Shown: positions 24,972 to 34,976, numbered from the stretch's first letter. The stretch is DNA of 37,003 bases from Prevotella sp. (GCA_024695705.1 JAILHP010000032.1:1-37003), one strand, 5' to 3'. The notes: generated from the sequence alone by a model not told the origin. Translations and numbers: made by a program.

Positions 24972-26426
24972 ATGATGAAAAGAACAGTATTCGGATTGAT
25001 GCTGACGCTCGTGGCTGTCAGCTCACAGGCAAAGGTGAGGTTGCCGCATATCATTTGCGACAACATGGTACTACAACAACAGACCGAAGCACGCCTCTGG
25101 GGCTGGGCGAAGGCTGGCAAGGAGGTAAAGGTGACCGCCTCGTGGGACGGAAAGACCGTCAGCACCAAGGCCGATGCCAATGGCAAGTGGCTCGTCAAGG
25201 TGCAGACACCCACGGCTTCCTATACGCCGTACAGCATCACTTTTGATGACGGTGACGGCAAGGTAACCATCCAGAATGTACTTGCTGGCGAGGTATGGGT
25301 ATGTGCCGGACAGTCGAACATGGAGATGCCCCTCAAAGGCTTCGGCCAGTGTCCCGTGGAGAACTTCAACCAATTGGTGATGGAAGCTCAGAATCCCAAT
25401 GGGGTACGCAGTGTAAAGATTCCCAGCATCATGCGTGCAACCCCACAGGAGGATGCCGACTGTAGCTGGAAAGAGTGTACGCCGCAGAACGTTATTGAGT
25501 TCTCGGCCACGGGCTATTTCTTTGCCCGTCTGGTCAACAAGGCACTCGGCATTCCCGTCGGCCTCATCGAAGCCAACAAAGGAGGCTCGCGTGTGGAAAG
25601 CTGGCTAACGAAGGAGAACCTGCAGCGTTACACGGACGACCCGACCGACTCCCTGGAGATTGTCAAGCGCTGGCCACAGTGGGACTACCACCGCTCGCTG
25701 CTGTGGGGCAACGGTACGTTTAACCCCATCCTAAACTACACCGTCAAGGGCATCTTGTTCTATCAGGGATGTTCCAACGTGGGCGACCCAGGCAACCAGT
25801 ATTCCGAACGGCTGAAGCTGCTGGTGGAGCAATGGCGCAGCCAGTTCGGACTGGGCGAGATACCCTTCTACTTCGTTGAAATCGCCCCTTATTGGTATGA
25901 CGATGACAACGGAGTGAGCGGTGCCTTGCTCCGTGAACAGCAGTTCCGTGCTTCACAGATCATCCCCAATAGCGGCCTGGTATGCACCAACGACTGCGTC
26001 TATCCCTACGAGCGGGAACAGATACACCCCACACAGAAGCAGAAAGTGGGCGAACGCCTTGCCTTCCTCGCCCTGAACGAGCAGTACGGCATGAAATCCA
26101 TCATTGCCAGGAGCCCCTCGTTCAAGGAGCTGACGGTGAAGAACGACACCGTTTTCGTCCATTTCAACGATGAGTTCGGCGGTCTGAACCGCTTCGAGGG
26201 CATTGAAGGCTTTGAGATTGCCGGAGCCGACCAGGTGTATCACAAGGCGGAGGCGCGTCACTTCTGGCGTCCTGGCGGCGACAAGTGGGACGAGGCACTC
26301 ATCGTTTTCTCTCCCGAAGTCAAGAAACCGGTGGCTATACGCTACTGCTTCCACAATTTCCAGATTGGTAACCTGGGAAACATGGGCGGTCTGCCTCTGT
26401 TCCCGTTTGCAGCGAAGTGTGAATGA
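24972..26426 (+). CDS. Sialate O-acetylesterase family protein
   Basis: KVRLPHIICDNMVLQQQTEARLWGWAKAGKEVKV, GEVWVCAGQSNMEMPL, GLIEANKGGSRVESWL, FYQGCSNVGDPGNQYSERLKLLVEQWR. Confidence 0.93.
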   Translation: MMKRTVFGLMLTLVAVSSQAKVRLPHIICDNMVLQQQTEARLWGWAKAGKEVKVTASWDGKTVSTKADANGKWLVKVQTPTASYTPYSITFDDGDGKVTIQNVLAGEVWVCAGQSNMEMPLKGFGQCPVENFNQLVMEAQNPNGVRSVKIPSIMRATPQEDADCSWKECTPQNVIEFSATGYFFARLVNKALGIPVGLIEANKGGSRVESWLTKENLQRYTDDPTDSLEIVKRWPQWDYHRSLLWGNGTFNPILNYTVKGILFYQGCSNVGDPGNQYSERLKLLVEQWRSQFGLGEIPFYFVEIAPYWYDDDNGVSGALLREQQFRASQIIPNSGLVCTNDCVYPYEREQIHPTQKQKVGERLAFLALNEQYGMKSIIARSPSFKELTVKNDTVFVHFNDEFGGLNRFEGIEGFEIAGADQVYHKAEARHFWRPGGDKWDEALIVFSPEVKKPVAIRYCFHNFQIGNLGNMGGLPLFPFAAKCE

Positions 26427-26445
26427 GAAAATGAGAGATGGAGAG

Positions 26446-26994
26446 ATGAAGCATCCGTTAGAGATATTCCGTTTCTGCCCGGTGTGCGGCAGCAAGCATT
26501 TTGAGGTCAACAACTTCAAGAGCAAGAAGTGTGAGGACTGCGGGTTCACGTATTATGCCAATCCGTGTGCCGCCACGGCAGCCATCATACTGAGGGGACA
26601 GGAGACCGGTGACAAGGAGCCGGAACTCCTCGTTGTGCGTCGTGCCAAGGAGCCCGCCAAGGGAACGCTGGACTTGCCCGGCGGCTTCGTCGATATGTAT
26701 GAGACAGCCGAGGAAGGCATGCGCCGTGAAATCAAGGAAGAAACGGGGTTGGAAGTCCAGGAGCTGCAGTACCTATTTTCTTCGCCCAACGTCTATCTGT
26801 ATAGCGGCATGGGCGTCCATACCATCGACATGGACTACCTGGTCCGTGTGAAGGACGACACGGAGCTGCATGCTGCCGACGATGCCGCCGAGTGTCTGTG
26901 GATTCCCCTCAGCCAGGTGAACCCTGACGAATTCGGCCTCACCAGCATCCGCAATGCCGTCATCCGATTCTTACAAACCTATCAAAAACAATAG
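26446..26994 (+). CDS. NUDIX hydrolase with N-terminal zinc ribbon
   Basis: FCPVCGSKHF...KCEDCGFTYYANP; Nudix box GGFVDMYETAEEGMRREIKEETGLE. Confidence 0.92.
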   Translation: MKHPLEIFRFCPVCGSKHFEVNNFKSKKCEDCGFTYYANPCAATAAIILRGQETGDKEPELLVVRRAKEPAKGTLDLPGGFVDMYETAEEGMRREIKEETGLEVQELQYLFSSPNVYLYSGMGVHTIDMDYLVRVKDDTELHAADDAAECLWIPLSQVNPDEFGLTSIRNAVIRFLQTYQKQ

Positions 26995-26996
26995 CT

Positions 26997-27494
26997 ATGA
27001 ACAGAAAACTATTTCCATTTATCTTTGCCTCCCTGTTTTCGACGCTGACGACAGCCTGCGGACAGAAGGCGACATCCCTTTCAAAGGAAGACGTGGAGAA
27101 AGCCTCCGCCATTTCGTTCTACACCGACAACGGCACGGTTGCGCCGGACTATCACTGGGGTATGACGATTACCGTTTCTCCCAAGCAGGTGAACCTGCAG
27201 GTGGTCAAAGGCTACAGCGGGAAGGTGGTTTACGACAAGACATTGCAGCTGACTCCCGCTCAGTACCAGCAGTTCATTGGGGAAATCAATCAGCTGTCCA
27301 TCAAGAAGAGAAAGTTCAACGGTCCCTACACCACTGGCGGCAGCAGCGAATACCTGTGCGTAAAACGCGGTCCGCTGAAGGTGTTTGATGCCAACAAAGA
27401 GGAGCTCCACTGCGAAGGCGACCTGACCGCAGTTTTCCAACGCTTGCTGTCCGACGAAATGGCCCAGGTGTTCCGTCATCCGGACGACCTGTAA
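26997..27494 (+). CDS. Hypothetical lipoprotein
   Basis: Lipobox-like FASLFSTLTTACGQKAT; immediately after NUDIX. Confidence 0.7.
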   Translation: MNRKLFPFIFASLFSTLTTACGQKATSLSKEDVEKASAISFYTDNGTVAPDYHWGMTITVSPKQVNLQVVKGYSGKVVYDKTLQLTPAQYQQFIGEINQLSIKKRKFNGPYTTGGSSEYLCVKRGPLKVFDANKEELHCEGDLTAVFQRLLSDEMAQVFRHPDDL

Positions 27495-27549
27495 CGTTAA
27501 TAAAACAAAAAATCTGCTATATAAATAAGGTGTAACCAAAAGTTTTCTC

Positions 27550-27557
27550 TACTTTTG
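27550..27557 (+). promoter_or_regulatory. -7 box upstream of topA
   Basis: TACTTTTG matches TAnnTTTG, 41 nt before the topA ATG; -33 not clear. Confidence 0.45.
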
Positions 27558-27598
27558 CAGCCCAAAAAACAGTTCATACACAAAAATAACAATTACGG

Positions 27599-29932
27599 AT
27601 GCAAAAGAATTTAGTCATTGTTGAGTCTCCTGCAAAGGCGAAGACGATAGAGAAGTTCTTGGGAAAGGACTTCAAGGTCATGTCAAGCTACGGACATATA
27701 CGCGACCTGAAGAAACGTGAGATGAGCGTGAACCGCGACACACTGGAACCTGAATATGAGATTCCCGAAGAAAAGCAGCGACTGGTTCGCGACTTAAAGG
27801 CAAATGCCAAGAAGGCCGAGAAGGTCTGGCTGGCAAGCGATGAAGACCGTGAGGGAGAAGCTATTGCGTGGCACCTGTGTGAGGTGCTGGGGCTGGACGA
27901 AGCCAAGACCAGCCGTATTGTGTTCCACGAAATTACCAAGTCGGCCATTCAAGAAGCCATCAGCAACCCGCGTCATGTAGATATGAATCTCGTGAATGCG
28001 CAGCAGGCGCGTCGCGTGCTCGACCGCATCGTAGGCTTCAACCTTTCCCCCGTGTTGTGGCGTAAGGTGAAGCCGGCACTGTCAGCCGGTCGTGTGCAGA
28101 GTGTTGCCGTCCGCCTCATTGTGGAGCGTGAACGTGAAATACAAGCTTTCAAGAGTGAGCCGTTCTACCATGTAAGTGCGGTATTCGCCGTGACGAATGC
28201 CGACGGTTCGCAGACCGAGGTTAAGGCACAGCTTGACCGTCGTCTGAAGACGCGTGAAGAAGTGGTGGCCCTGCTGGAAAGCCTGAAGGCACAAGAGGGA
28301 CAGCACGTGGTGACAGCAGTGACCAAGAAACCTGTCAAGCGTACGCCCGCACCTCCCTTTACCACTTCCACCCTGCAGCAGGAAGCCGCCCGCAAGCTGG
28401 GCTTTACGGTCAGTCAGACCATGATGGTAGCACAGCGCCTGTACGAAAGCGGACGCATTACCTACATGCGTACGGACTCCGTCAACCTCTCCAGCCTTTG
28501 TCTGGCAGCCAGCCGCGAGGAAATCAAGCGCCTCTATGGTGACAAGTATAGCAAGACACGTCAGTACCACACCAACAGTAAAGGAGCCCAGGAGGCTCAC
28601 GAAGCCATCCGTCCGACGTTTATGGACGCCACGGAGGTAGAGGGCACGGTACAGGAGAAGCGTCTGTATGAACTCATCTGGAAACGTACCATCGCCTCAC
28701 AGATGGCAGATGCGGAAATGGAGAAGACAACGGTAGAAATAGGCGATTTCATCGCACAAGGCGAGGTCATCACCTTTGACGGTTTCCTCAAGGTTTACCG
28801 TGAGTCACTGGACGATGAGGACAACGGACAGCAGTCTGCTGACAACGCCCAGCGCTCGGCAGACAACGGACAATGGTCAACGGAGAATGGCCATCTGCTG
28901 CCGCCGCTGAAGGTTGGTCAGGCCCTGGAGCGCCGTGAGGTATCAGCGACGGAGCGTTTCAGCCAGCCACCCCTGCGCTATACGGAAGCATCGCTGGTTA
29001 AGAAGCTCGAAGAGCTTGGCATTGGCCGTCCTTCTACCTACGCACCGACCATCTCCACCATCCAGCAGCGTGAATACGTGGAGAAGGGCGACAAGAAAGG
29101 TACGGAGCGCCAGTATTCCGTCTTTACACTGAAAGGTAAACAGGTAACAGAGAAGAATCGCAAGGAGATAACCGGCTCAGAGAAAGGTAAGCTGTTGCCT
29201 ACGGACATCGGTATCGTGGTCAACGACTTCCTCATGGAATACTTCCCCACCATCATGGACTACAACTTCACCGCCAAGGTGGAGCAAGACTTTGACAAGA
29301 TTGCCGAGGGCAAGGAGAAGTGGAACGAGATGATGGAACAGTTCTACAACGACTTCGAACCTACGGTAGAGCAGACGCTGAATGTCCGTCAGGACCATCG
29401 TGCCGGCGAGCGTCAGCTGGGCAACGACCCCAAGAGCGGCCGTCCCGTGTTTGTGAAGATAGGCCGTTTCGGTCCTGTGGTTCAGGTGGGTACTGCCGAG
29501 GATAAGGTTAAGCCGCTGTTTGCTCAGATTCCCAAGGAGAAGAGCATTGAGACCATCACGCTGGAGGAGGCCATGGAACTATTCCGCCTGCCGCGTGAGA
29601 TAGGCAGCTACGAGGGCAGCAAGGTCACCATCGGTGCCGGCCGCTTCGGTCCCTACGTGCTGCATAACGGCAAGTATGCTTCACTGCCGAAGGATGCCGA
29701 CCCCATGAGCTTCACGCTCGACGAGGCCATCGCCCTCATCCGCGAACGCCGCACCCAGGAGGCCCAGCGCCACCTCAAGCTGTTTGCCGAAGACGACAAG
29801 CTGGAGATTCTCAACGGCCGTTTCGGTCCCTACATTGCCTATGACGGCAAGAACTACCGCCTGCCTAAGAACATGCACGAGCGGGCTGCCGACCTCACCT
29901 ATGAGGAGTGCATGAAGATTGTGAACAAATAA
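27599..29932 (+). CDS. topA: DNA topoisomerase I
   Basis: MQKNLVIVESPAKAKTIEKFLGKDFKVMSSYGHIRDL, DEDREGEAIAWHL, RRVLDRIVGFNLSPVLWRKVKPALSAGRVQSVAVRLIV, YMRTDS, LGIGRPSTYAPTI. Confidence 0.97.
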   Translation: MQKNLVIVESPAKAKTIEKFLGKDFKVMSSYGHIRDLKKREMSVNRDTLEPEYEIPEEKQRLVRDLKANAKKAEKVWLASDEDREGEAIAWHLCEVLGLDEAKTSRIVFHEITKSAIQEAISNPRHVDMNLVNAQQARRVLDRIVGFNLSPVLWRKVKPALSAGRVQSVAVRLIVEREREIQAFKSEPFYHVSAVFAVTNADGSQTEVKAQLDRRLKTREEVVALLESLKAQEGQHVVTAVTKKPVKRTPAPPFTTSTLQQEAARKLGFTVSQTMMVAQRLYESGRITYMRTDSVNLSSLCLAASREEIKRLYGDKYSKTRQYHTNSKGAQEAHEAIRPTFMDATEVEGTVQEKRLYELIWKRTIASQMADAEMEKTTVEIGDFIAQGEVITFDGFLKVYRESLDDEDNGQQSADNAQRSADNGQWSTENGHLLPPLKVGQALERREVSATERFSQPPLRYTEASLVKKLEELGIGRPSTYAPTISTIQQREYVEKGDKKGTERQYSVFTLKGKQVTEKNRKEITGSEKGKLLPTDIGIVVNDFLMEYFPTIMDYNFTAKVEQDFDKIAEGKEKWNEMMEQFYNDFEPTVEQTLNVRQDHRAGERQLGNDPKSGRPVFVKIGRFGPVVQVGTAEDKVKPLFAQIPKEKSIETITLEEAMELFRLPREIGSYEGSKVTIGAGRFGPYVLHNGKYASLPKDADPMSFTLDEAIALIRERRTQEAQRHLKLFAEDDKLEILNGRFGPYIAYDGKNYRLPKNMHERAADLTYEECMKIVNK
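28820..28889. repeat. Heptamer tract (10 units) inside topA
   Basis: GACAACG GACAGCA GTCTGCT GACAACG CCCAGCG CTCGGCA GACAACG GACAATG GTCAACG GAGAATG; protein repeat DNGQQSA/DNAQRSA/DNGQWST. Confidence 0.92.
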
Positions 29933-30459
29933 TGCGAAGAATCATTCTCATCGGCTATATGGGTTCCGGCAAGACGACCGTCGGACGGGCACTCGCCAAG
30001 GAACTCGGTCTGCGCTTCTATGACCTTGACTGGTACATAGAGAGCCGCCGCCGCAAGACAGTGGCCCAGCTGTTTGCCGAAGTCGGTGAGGATGGGTTCC
30101 GCCAGATAGAGCGCAGCATGCTGCACGAGGTGGCAGAGTTTGAGGACGTCATTGTCAGCTGTGGCGGCGGCACGCCCTGTTTCTTTGACAACATGGAGTA
30201 CATGACGCAGCAGGCAGACGTCGTCTGGCTCAAAGCCGAACCCGAAGTGCTCTACAAGCACCTGCTGATGGGAAAGACCGAGCGCCCGCTTTTGAAAGAC
30301 AAGTCGCCTGAGGAACTCATCTGCTTCATCCGCCAGCAGTTAGAGAAGCGCACACCCTATTACGCCCAGGCACAGCATGTTGTCGATGTCAGCCTGATGG
30401 ATACCTACGACAAGATTCACATTACCGTAAACAATATAAAGGAACTACTGAGTCTATGA
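29932..30459 (+). CDS. aroK: Shikimate kinase
   Basis: MRRIILIGYMGSGKTTVGRALAKELGLRFYDLDWYIE, VSCGGGTPCF; overlaps the topA stop by 1 nt. Confidence 0.93.
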   Translation: MRRIILIGYMGSGKTTVGRALAKELGLRFYDLDWYIESRRRKTVAQLFAEVGEDGFRQIERSMLHEVAEFEDVIVSCGGGTPCFFDNMEYMTQQADVVWLKAEPEVLYKHLLMGKTERPLLKDKSPEELICFIRQQLEKRTPYYAQAQHVVDVSLMDTYDKIHITVNNIKELLSL

Positions 30460-32348
30460 AGAAGTGGACGATTGAGGACTCTAAGGAGCTCTACAACATC
30501 AATGGCTGGGGCACCAGCTATTTCGGCATCAACGAACAGGGCAACGTCTTTGTGACGCCCTGCAAGGACGGTACGCAGATTGATATCCGCGAAGTGATGG
30601 ACGAGTTGGCATTGCGCGACGTACAGTCGCCTGTGCTGCTGCGTTTCCCCGACATTCTCGACAACCGCATCGAAAAGACGTGGAGCTGCTTCAAGAAGGC
30701 GGCCAAGGAATACGAGTACAAGGCCGACAACTACGTCGTCTATCCCATCAAGGTCAACCAGATGCAGCCCGTGGTAGAGGAGATCATCTCCCACGGACGT
30801 AAGTTCAACCTCGGACTGGAAGCCGGTTCCAAGCCTGAGCTGCACGCCGTCATCGCCATGCAGTGCCAGAGCGACAGCATCATCATCTGCAACGGCTACA
30901 AGGACCAGAGCTACATTGAGCTGGCCCTGCTGGCACAGAAGATGGGCAAGCAGATCTTCATCGTCGTTGAGAAGATGAACGAGCTGGAGCTCATTGCCAA
31001 GGAGGCCAAGAAGCTGAAGGTACGTCCTAACATCGGCATCCGCATCAAGCTGGCCAGCTCGGGCAGCGGCAAGTGGGAAGAGAGTGGCGGCGACGCCTCG
31101 AAGTTCGGACTCACCAGTGCCCAGTTGCTCGAAGCCCTCGAGCTGCTCGACAAGAACGACATGCGCGACTGCCTGCGCCTCATCCATTTCCACATCGGTT
31201 CCCAGATTACGAAGATTCGTCGCATACAGACCGCCCTGCGCGAAGCCTCCATGTTCTACATCCAGCTGCACAAGATGGGCTACAACGTCGATTTCGTGGA
31301 CTGCGGCGGCGGACTGGGCGTTGACTACGACGGCACCCGATCCCCGTCGAGCGAGAGTTCCGTCAACTACTCCATTCAGGAGTACGTCAACGACTGTATC
31401 TACACCTTCGTGGATGCAGCCAACAAGAACAACCTTCCCCACCCCAACATCATTACCGAGAGCGGTCGCTCGCTGGCCGCCCACCACTCCGTGCTCGTCA
31501 TCGACGTGCTGGAAACGGCTTCGCTGCCTGAGATGGACGAGGAGTTTGAGCCCGACGAGAGTTCCCACCAGCTGGTGAAAGACCTCTACGAGATTTGGGA
31601 CAATCTCTCACCCCGTAACATCCTGGAAGACTGGCACGACGCAGAGCAGATACGCGAAGAGGTGCTCAACCTCTTTGCCCACGGCATTGTGGACCTCAAG
31701 ACGCGTGCCGAGATAGAGGCCATGTACTGGAGCGTCTGCCACGAAATCAATGCTCTGGCCAAGAACCTGAAGCACGTGCCTGAGGAGCTGATGAACATCG
31801 ACAAGCTGCTGGCCGACAAGTATTTCTGTAACTTCTCACTCTTCCAGAGCCTCAGCGACTCATGGGCCATCGACCAGCTCTTCCCCATCATGCCTGTACA
31901 GCGACTCAACGAGCGGCCAACGCGCAACGCCACGCTGCAGGACATCACCTGCGACTCTGACGGAAAGATTACCAACTTCGTCACTAACCGGCACAACTCC
32001 CACTCGCTGCCCGTTCATGCCCTGAAGAAGAACGAGCCCTACTATCTGGGCGTCTTCCTCGTAGGAGCCTATCAGGAGATACTCGGCGACATGCACAACC
32101 TTTTTGGTGACACCACCGCCGTGCATATCTCCGTGAAGGACAATGGCTACCACATTGACCAGATTATCGACGGCGAGACAGTTGCCGAAGTGCTGGAATA
32201 TGTGCAGTATGAGCCCAAGAAACTCGTGCGTCAGCTGGAAATCTGGGTTGCCAAGAGCGTCAAGCAGGGTAAGATTTCCCTTGAGGAGGGTAAGGAGTTC
32301 CTCAGCAACTACCGCAGCGGCCTCTACGGCTACACCTATCTGGAGTGA
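30456..32348 (+). CDS. speA: Biosynthetic arginine decarboxylase
   Basis: PVLLRFPDILDNRIEKTWSCFKKAAKEY, YPIKVNQMQPVVEEI, LGLEAGSKPEL, FHIGSQITKI, VDCGGGLGVDYDGT. Confidence 0.95.
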   Translation: MKKWTIEDSKELYNINGWGTSYFGINEQGNVFVTPCKDGTQIDIREVMDELALRDVQSPVLLRFPDILDNRIEKTWSCFKKAAKEYEYKADNYVVYPIKVNQMQPVVEEIISHGRKFNLGLEAGSKPELHAVIAMQCQSDSIIICNGYKDQSYIELALLAQKMGKQIFIVVEKMNELELIAKEAKKLKVRPNIGIRIKLASSGSGKWEESGGDASKFGLTSAQLLEALELLDKNDMRDCLRLIHFHIGSQITKIRRIQTALREASMFYIQLHKMGYNVDFVDCGGGLGVDYDGTRSPSSESSVNYSIQEYVNDCIYTFVDAANKNNLPHPNIITESGRSLAAHHSVLVIDVLETASLPEMDEEFEPDESSHQLVKDLYEIWDNLSPRNILEDWHDAEQIREEVLNLFAHGIVDLKTRAEIEAMYWSVCHEINALAKNLKHVPEELMNIDKLLADKYFCNFSLFQSLSDSWAIDQLFPIMPVQRLNERPTRNATLQDITCDSDGKITNFVTNRHNSHSLPVHALKKNEPYYLGVFLVGAYQEILGDMHNLFGDTTAVHISVKDNGYHIDQIIDGETVAEVLEYVQYEPKKLVRQLEIWVAKSVKQGKISLEEGKEFLSNYRSGLYGYTYLE

Positions 32349-32432
32349 GGAAACGGGTCGGTTCTTTGACCTAAAGCTACAAAGCGGCCGCTCGACCTTG
32401 GTCGTTCTTGCTACCGTAGAGACACAAGAAGA

Positions 32433-32454
32433 CCGAGTGCTTTTGTGCACTTGG
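32433..32454. terminator. Possible hairpin terminator between convergent genes
   Basis: CCGAGTGC-TTTTGT-GCACTTGG; 8-bp stem (one G-U), no clear T-tract. Confidence 0.35.
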
Positions 32455-32455
32455 C

Positions 32456-33100
32456 CTACAGTTCATAGCTGACTCCCATAGAAAAGGTGCAGAGGTTACA
32501 TAAATCCTGCCGTCCACCAATCATCCTCTTTTTCAAGAAACTAAAGTCAATGCTCATAAATAAACTTGCTTGTTTGAATTTTAATGCATTGATTAATTGT
32601 CCTCCAACATCGCAACGAGGGAAATTACCATCTTTGAAAATGTTGCGATGACCATCTACTGGAAAGCCCTCGAAATAATACAAGTCTTTGGGGACTTTCA
32701 TTGATTCACTAATACCGTAGGCTACATATAATCCACAACCGAACATATAGCTAAACTTGCTTTCAGGAGCGAAATTGTAATAAATGTTGACAGGAACAAC
32801 CAGATAATTGGCATCAACTATTATTCGGTAGTATTCATCATTATACTGCATGCCTTTACTGGCGTACTGTAATCCTATCAGAACATTAAAATGTTCCTGA
32901 TGATCAATGGGCAATCTCACGCCTCCGCCTACCAACAAACCTGTATGACTGTCATTAAAAGAGTCGCTGTTTGGCATGGTTACCAATAATCCTATAGCGG
33001 CATAAGGATGGAAGAGCCGTTTCTTAGGCTGTACGTCTTGCGCCAAGGCATGAACACAAGGCCATAGTAATAAAATGAACATGACGAGACGATGCTGCAT
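32456..33100 (-). CDS. Outer-membrane beta-barrel-like protein
   Basis: Signal peptide MQHRLVMFILLLWPCVHALAQ; repeated amphipathic beta strands. Confidence 0.65.
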   Translation of the reverse strand: MQHRLVMFILLLWPCVHALAQDVQPKKRLFHPYAAIGLLVTMPNSDSFNDSHTGLLVGGGVRLPIDHQEHFNVLIGLQYASKGMQYNDEYYRIIVDANYLVVPVNIYYNFAPESKFSYMFGCGLYVAYGISESMKVPKDLYYFEGFPVDGHRNIFKDGNFPRCDVGGQLINALKFKQASLFMSIDFSFLKKRMIGGRQDLCNLCTFSMGVSYEL

Positions 33101-33103
33101 GGC

Positions 33104-33646
33104 TTATTCCTCCTCAGGTTTGAAACCCAGCCAATGAGCATTTAGTTCATAATCTGACATTGGCTCATAATAATTTAATACATAAACAGAGAAATCACCT
33201 AACCTTTCAATGGTTCTCAATTGCCAATTGGAAATGGAGATTATTTGCATGTAATTTGCAATGGATGATTCTACAAGGTTTTCACGCGGATTATATACAT
33301 ATTTGTCTGCAACCAGCAGGTTACGGTCTTTTTCGTAGATGAACTGCCACAGGGAGTCTTTGCTGAAGTATAAGTCAATAGGTCCGCTGCCATCAGCCGT
33401 CCAACGGAATTCATCTAACCGGCCCATCTCATTGAATAATTGAGTTTTTGTACAATGCCATCCCTTACCAACGATTTGGTCATTGAAGACGGAGTCAGAG
33501 ATGGTCGTAATGGCTTTGAGAATAGGTTTTCCAGATTGATCCATTTGGAAAAACTCATCATTTTCTTGTTCGCACGTTGTTGCCAGCAATGGCAGCATAA
33601 ACAGGAATAGGAACAGGACATTCCGGTAATAAACAGTTTTCTTCAT
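33104..33646 (-). CDS. Hypothetical lipoprotein
   Basis: MKKTVYYRNVLFLFLFMLPLLATTCEQEND, lipobox-like; start revised from 33685. Confidence 0.7.
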   Translation of the reverse strand: MKKTVYYRNVLFLFLFMLPLLATTCEQENDEFFQMDQSGKPILKAITTISDSVFNDQIVGKGWHCTKTQLFNEMGRLDEFRWTADGSGPIDLYFSKDSLWQFIYEKDRNLLVADKYVYNPRENLVESSIANYMQIISISNWQLRTIERLGDFSVYVLNYYEPMSDYELNAHWLGFKPEEE

Positions 33647-33824
33647 ATTTATATTAGTTACTATGTTTGCAGACGGAAACACCAAACTGCCAATAGGAGA
33701 TAGTCCTTAAGGCAGAGAAATATTCCGCACCGTGAGGTGCAGAGAACCTCTTCGCTACGCTTCGAGAACCTCTCCATCTCACGTTGCGTGAAAAGGGGCT
33801 TCGCGAAGAAAAGAGGCAAAAAAG

Positions 33825-33855
33825 TTGGTACGTTAATAATTGGATTGTATTTTTG
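33825..33855 (+). promoter_or_regulatory. Promoter of the IS110/IS1111-type transposase
   Basis: TTG (33825-33827), 20-nt spacer, TATTTTTG (33848-33855). Confidence 0.55.
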
Positions 33856-33902
33856 TAGGTGCTAACAAACAACATACAATAACCAACTAAAAGCGTACCA
33901 GT

Positions 33903-34976
33903 ATGCAAAGGAACAAAATTTCTTTCAAAGGACAAAAGATTTTCATCGGAATTGATGTCCATGACAAGACTTGGGATGTGGCAATAGCTCCCGAAGTAGG
34001 GATAGTGAAGAGGCACCCTCAAAAAGCCTCTGCGAAAGAGCTCTTTGACTTTCTGAAGAAACATTACCCGGATGGGGATTATCTGGCTGTCTATGAAACA
34101 GGTTTCAGCGGTTTCTCCACCTACTATGCTCTGAAGGAGGTTGGAATTGAGTGTATAGTAATTCACGCTGCCGATGTTCCGACAACACAGTATGAGGAGG
34201 TGATGAAGACGGACAAGATTGATTCTGTTAAGCTGGTGAGGTCACTGAAGGCTGGTTTGCTGAAAGGCATCTACATCAGAGAAAAGCAGAATATTGATGA
34301 CCGTTCTGTTGTACGCATCCGCAAGACTATACAGAGGCAGCTCTGTGGATATAAAGCTAGAGTCAAGCACATGTTGCATTGTCATGGGGTGGAATATCCG
34401 GAGCGTTTTGAAAAGAAGCAAACTCACTGGTCAAGGGCATTTATCACATGGTTGTTGAATGATGTGAAGTTGATGTCTGACACCCGTACCTCGCTTGATC
34501 TGCTCATAAGGCAGGTTGAAGTTATCAGAGGAACGATGCTTCAGGCAACGAATGAGTTGCGTCGACTATGTCATGAAGATAGGTATAAGCGCAAATACGA
34601 ACTAATAACCTCTGTGCCAGGAATTGGAACTATCGTGGGTATGACCATTCTTACCGAAGTCTATGACGTAAGGCGTTTTCATAACGAGAATGAGTTTGCC
34701 GCATACCTCGGTTTGATTCCCACAAGTCATAGCAGCGGTGCAAAGACTGTCCATGGCGAGAAGACTTTCAGGGGTAACAGACAAATCGGTCCGATGATCA
34801 TCGAAACGGCTTGGATAGCAATCTGCAGGGACCCTGGGCTTGGAGCACAGTACCTGAATTACAAGAAAAGGATGGAACCACAGGAGGCGATAGTGAGAAT
34901 AGCGCGCAAACTGTCGAACATCATCTTCTCGGTTCTAAAGAATGATAAAGAATATGTACCATATACGGGTAAATAA
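33903..34976 (+). CDS. IS110 family DEDD transposase
   Basis: N-terminal IGIDVHDKTWDVAI, YETGFSGF, KTDKIDSVKLVR; C-terminal Transposase_20 region SVPGIGTIVGMTILTEV...AAYLGLIPTSHSSGAKTVHGEKTFRGNRQIGPMIIETAW. Confidence 0.95.
   Translation: MQRNKISFKGQKIFIGIDVHDKTWDVAIAPEVGIVKRHPQKASAKELFDFLKKHYPDGDYLAVYETGFSGFSTYYALKEVGIECIVIHAADVPTTQYEEVMKTDKIDSVKLVRSLKAGLLKGIYIREKQNIDDRSVVRIRKTIQRQLCGYKARVKHMLHCHGVEYPERFEKKQTHWSRAFITWLLNDVKLMSDTRTSLDLLIRQVEVIRGTMLQATNELRRLCHEDRYKRKYELITSVPGIGTIVGMTILTEVYDVRRFHNENEFAAYLGLIPTSHSSGAKTVHGEKTFRGNRQIGPMIIETAWIAICRDPGLGAQYLNYKKRMEPQEAIVRIARKLSNIIFSVLKNDKEYVPYTGK

Noticed and set aside
30417-31568. 383-aa minus-strand ORF
   Set aside because: Antisense to speA; shadow composition.
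33826-33900. Upstream leader hairpin considered as the bridge RNA
   Set aside because: Too short, contains the promoter and left IR, and subterminal IRs point to an IS1111-like layout with the RNA downstream; kept as a separate regulatory/end observation.
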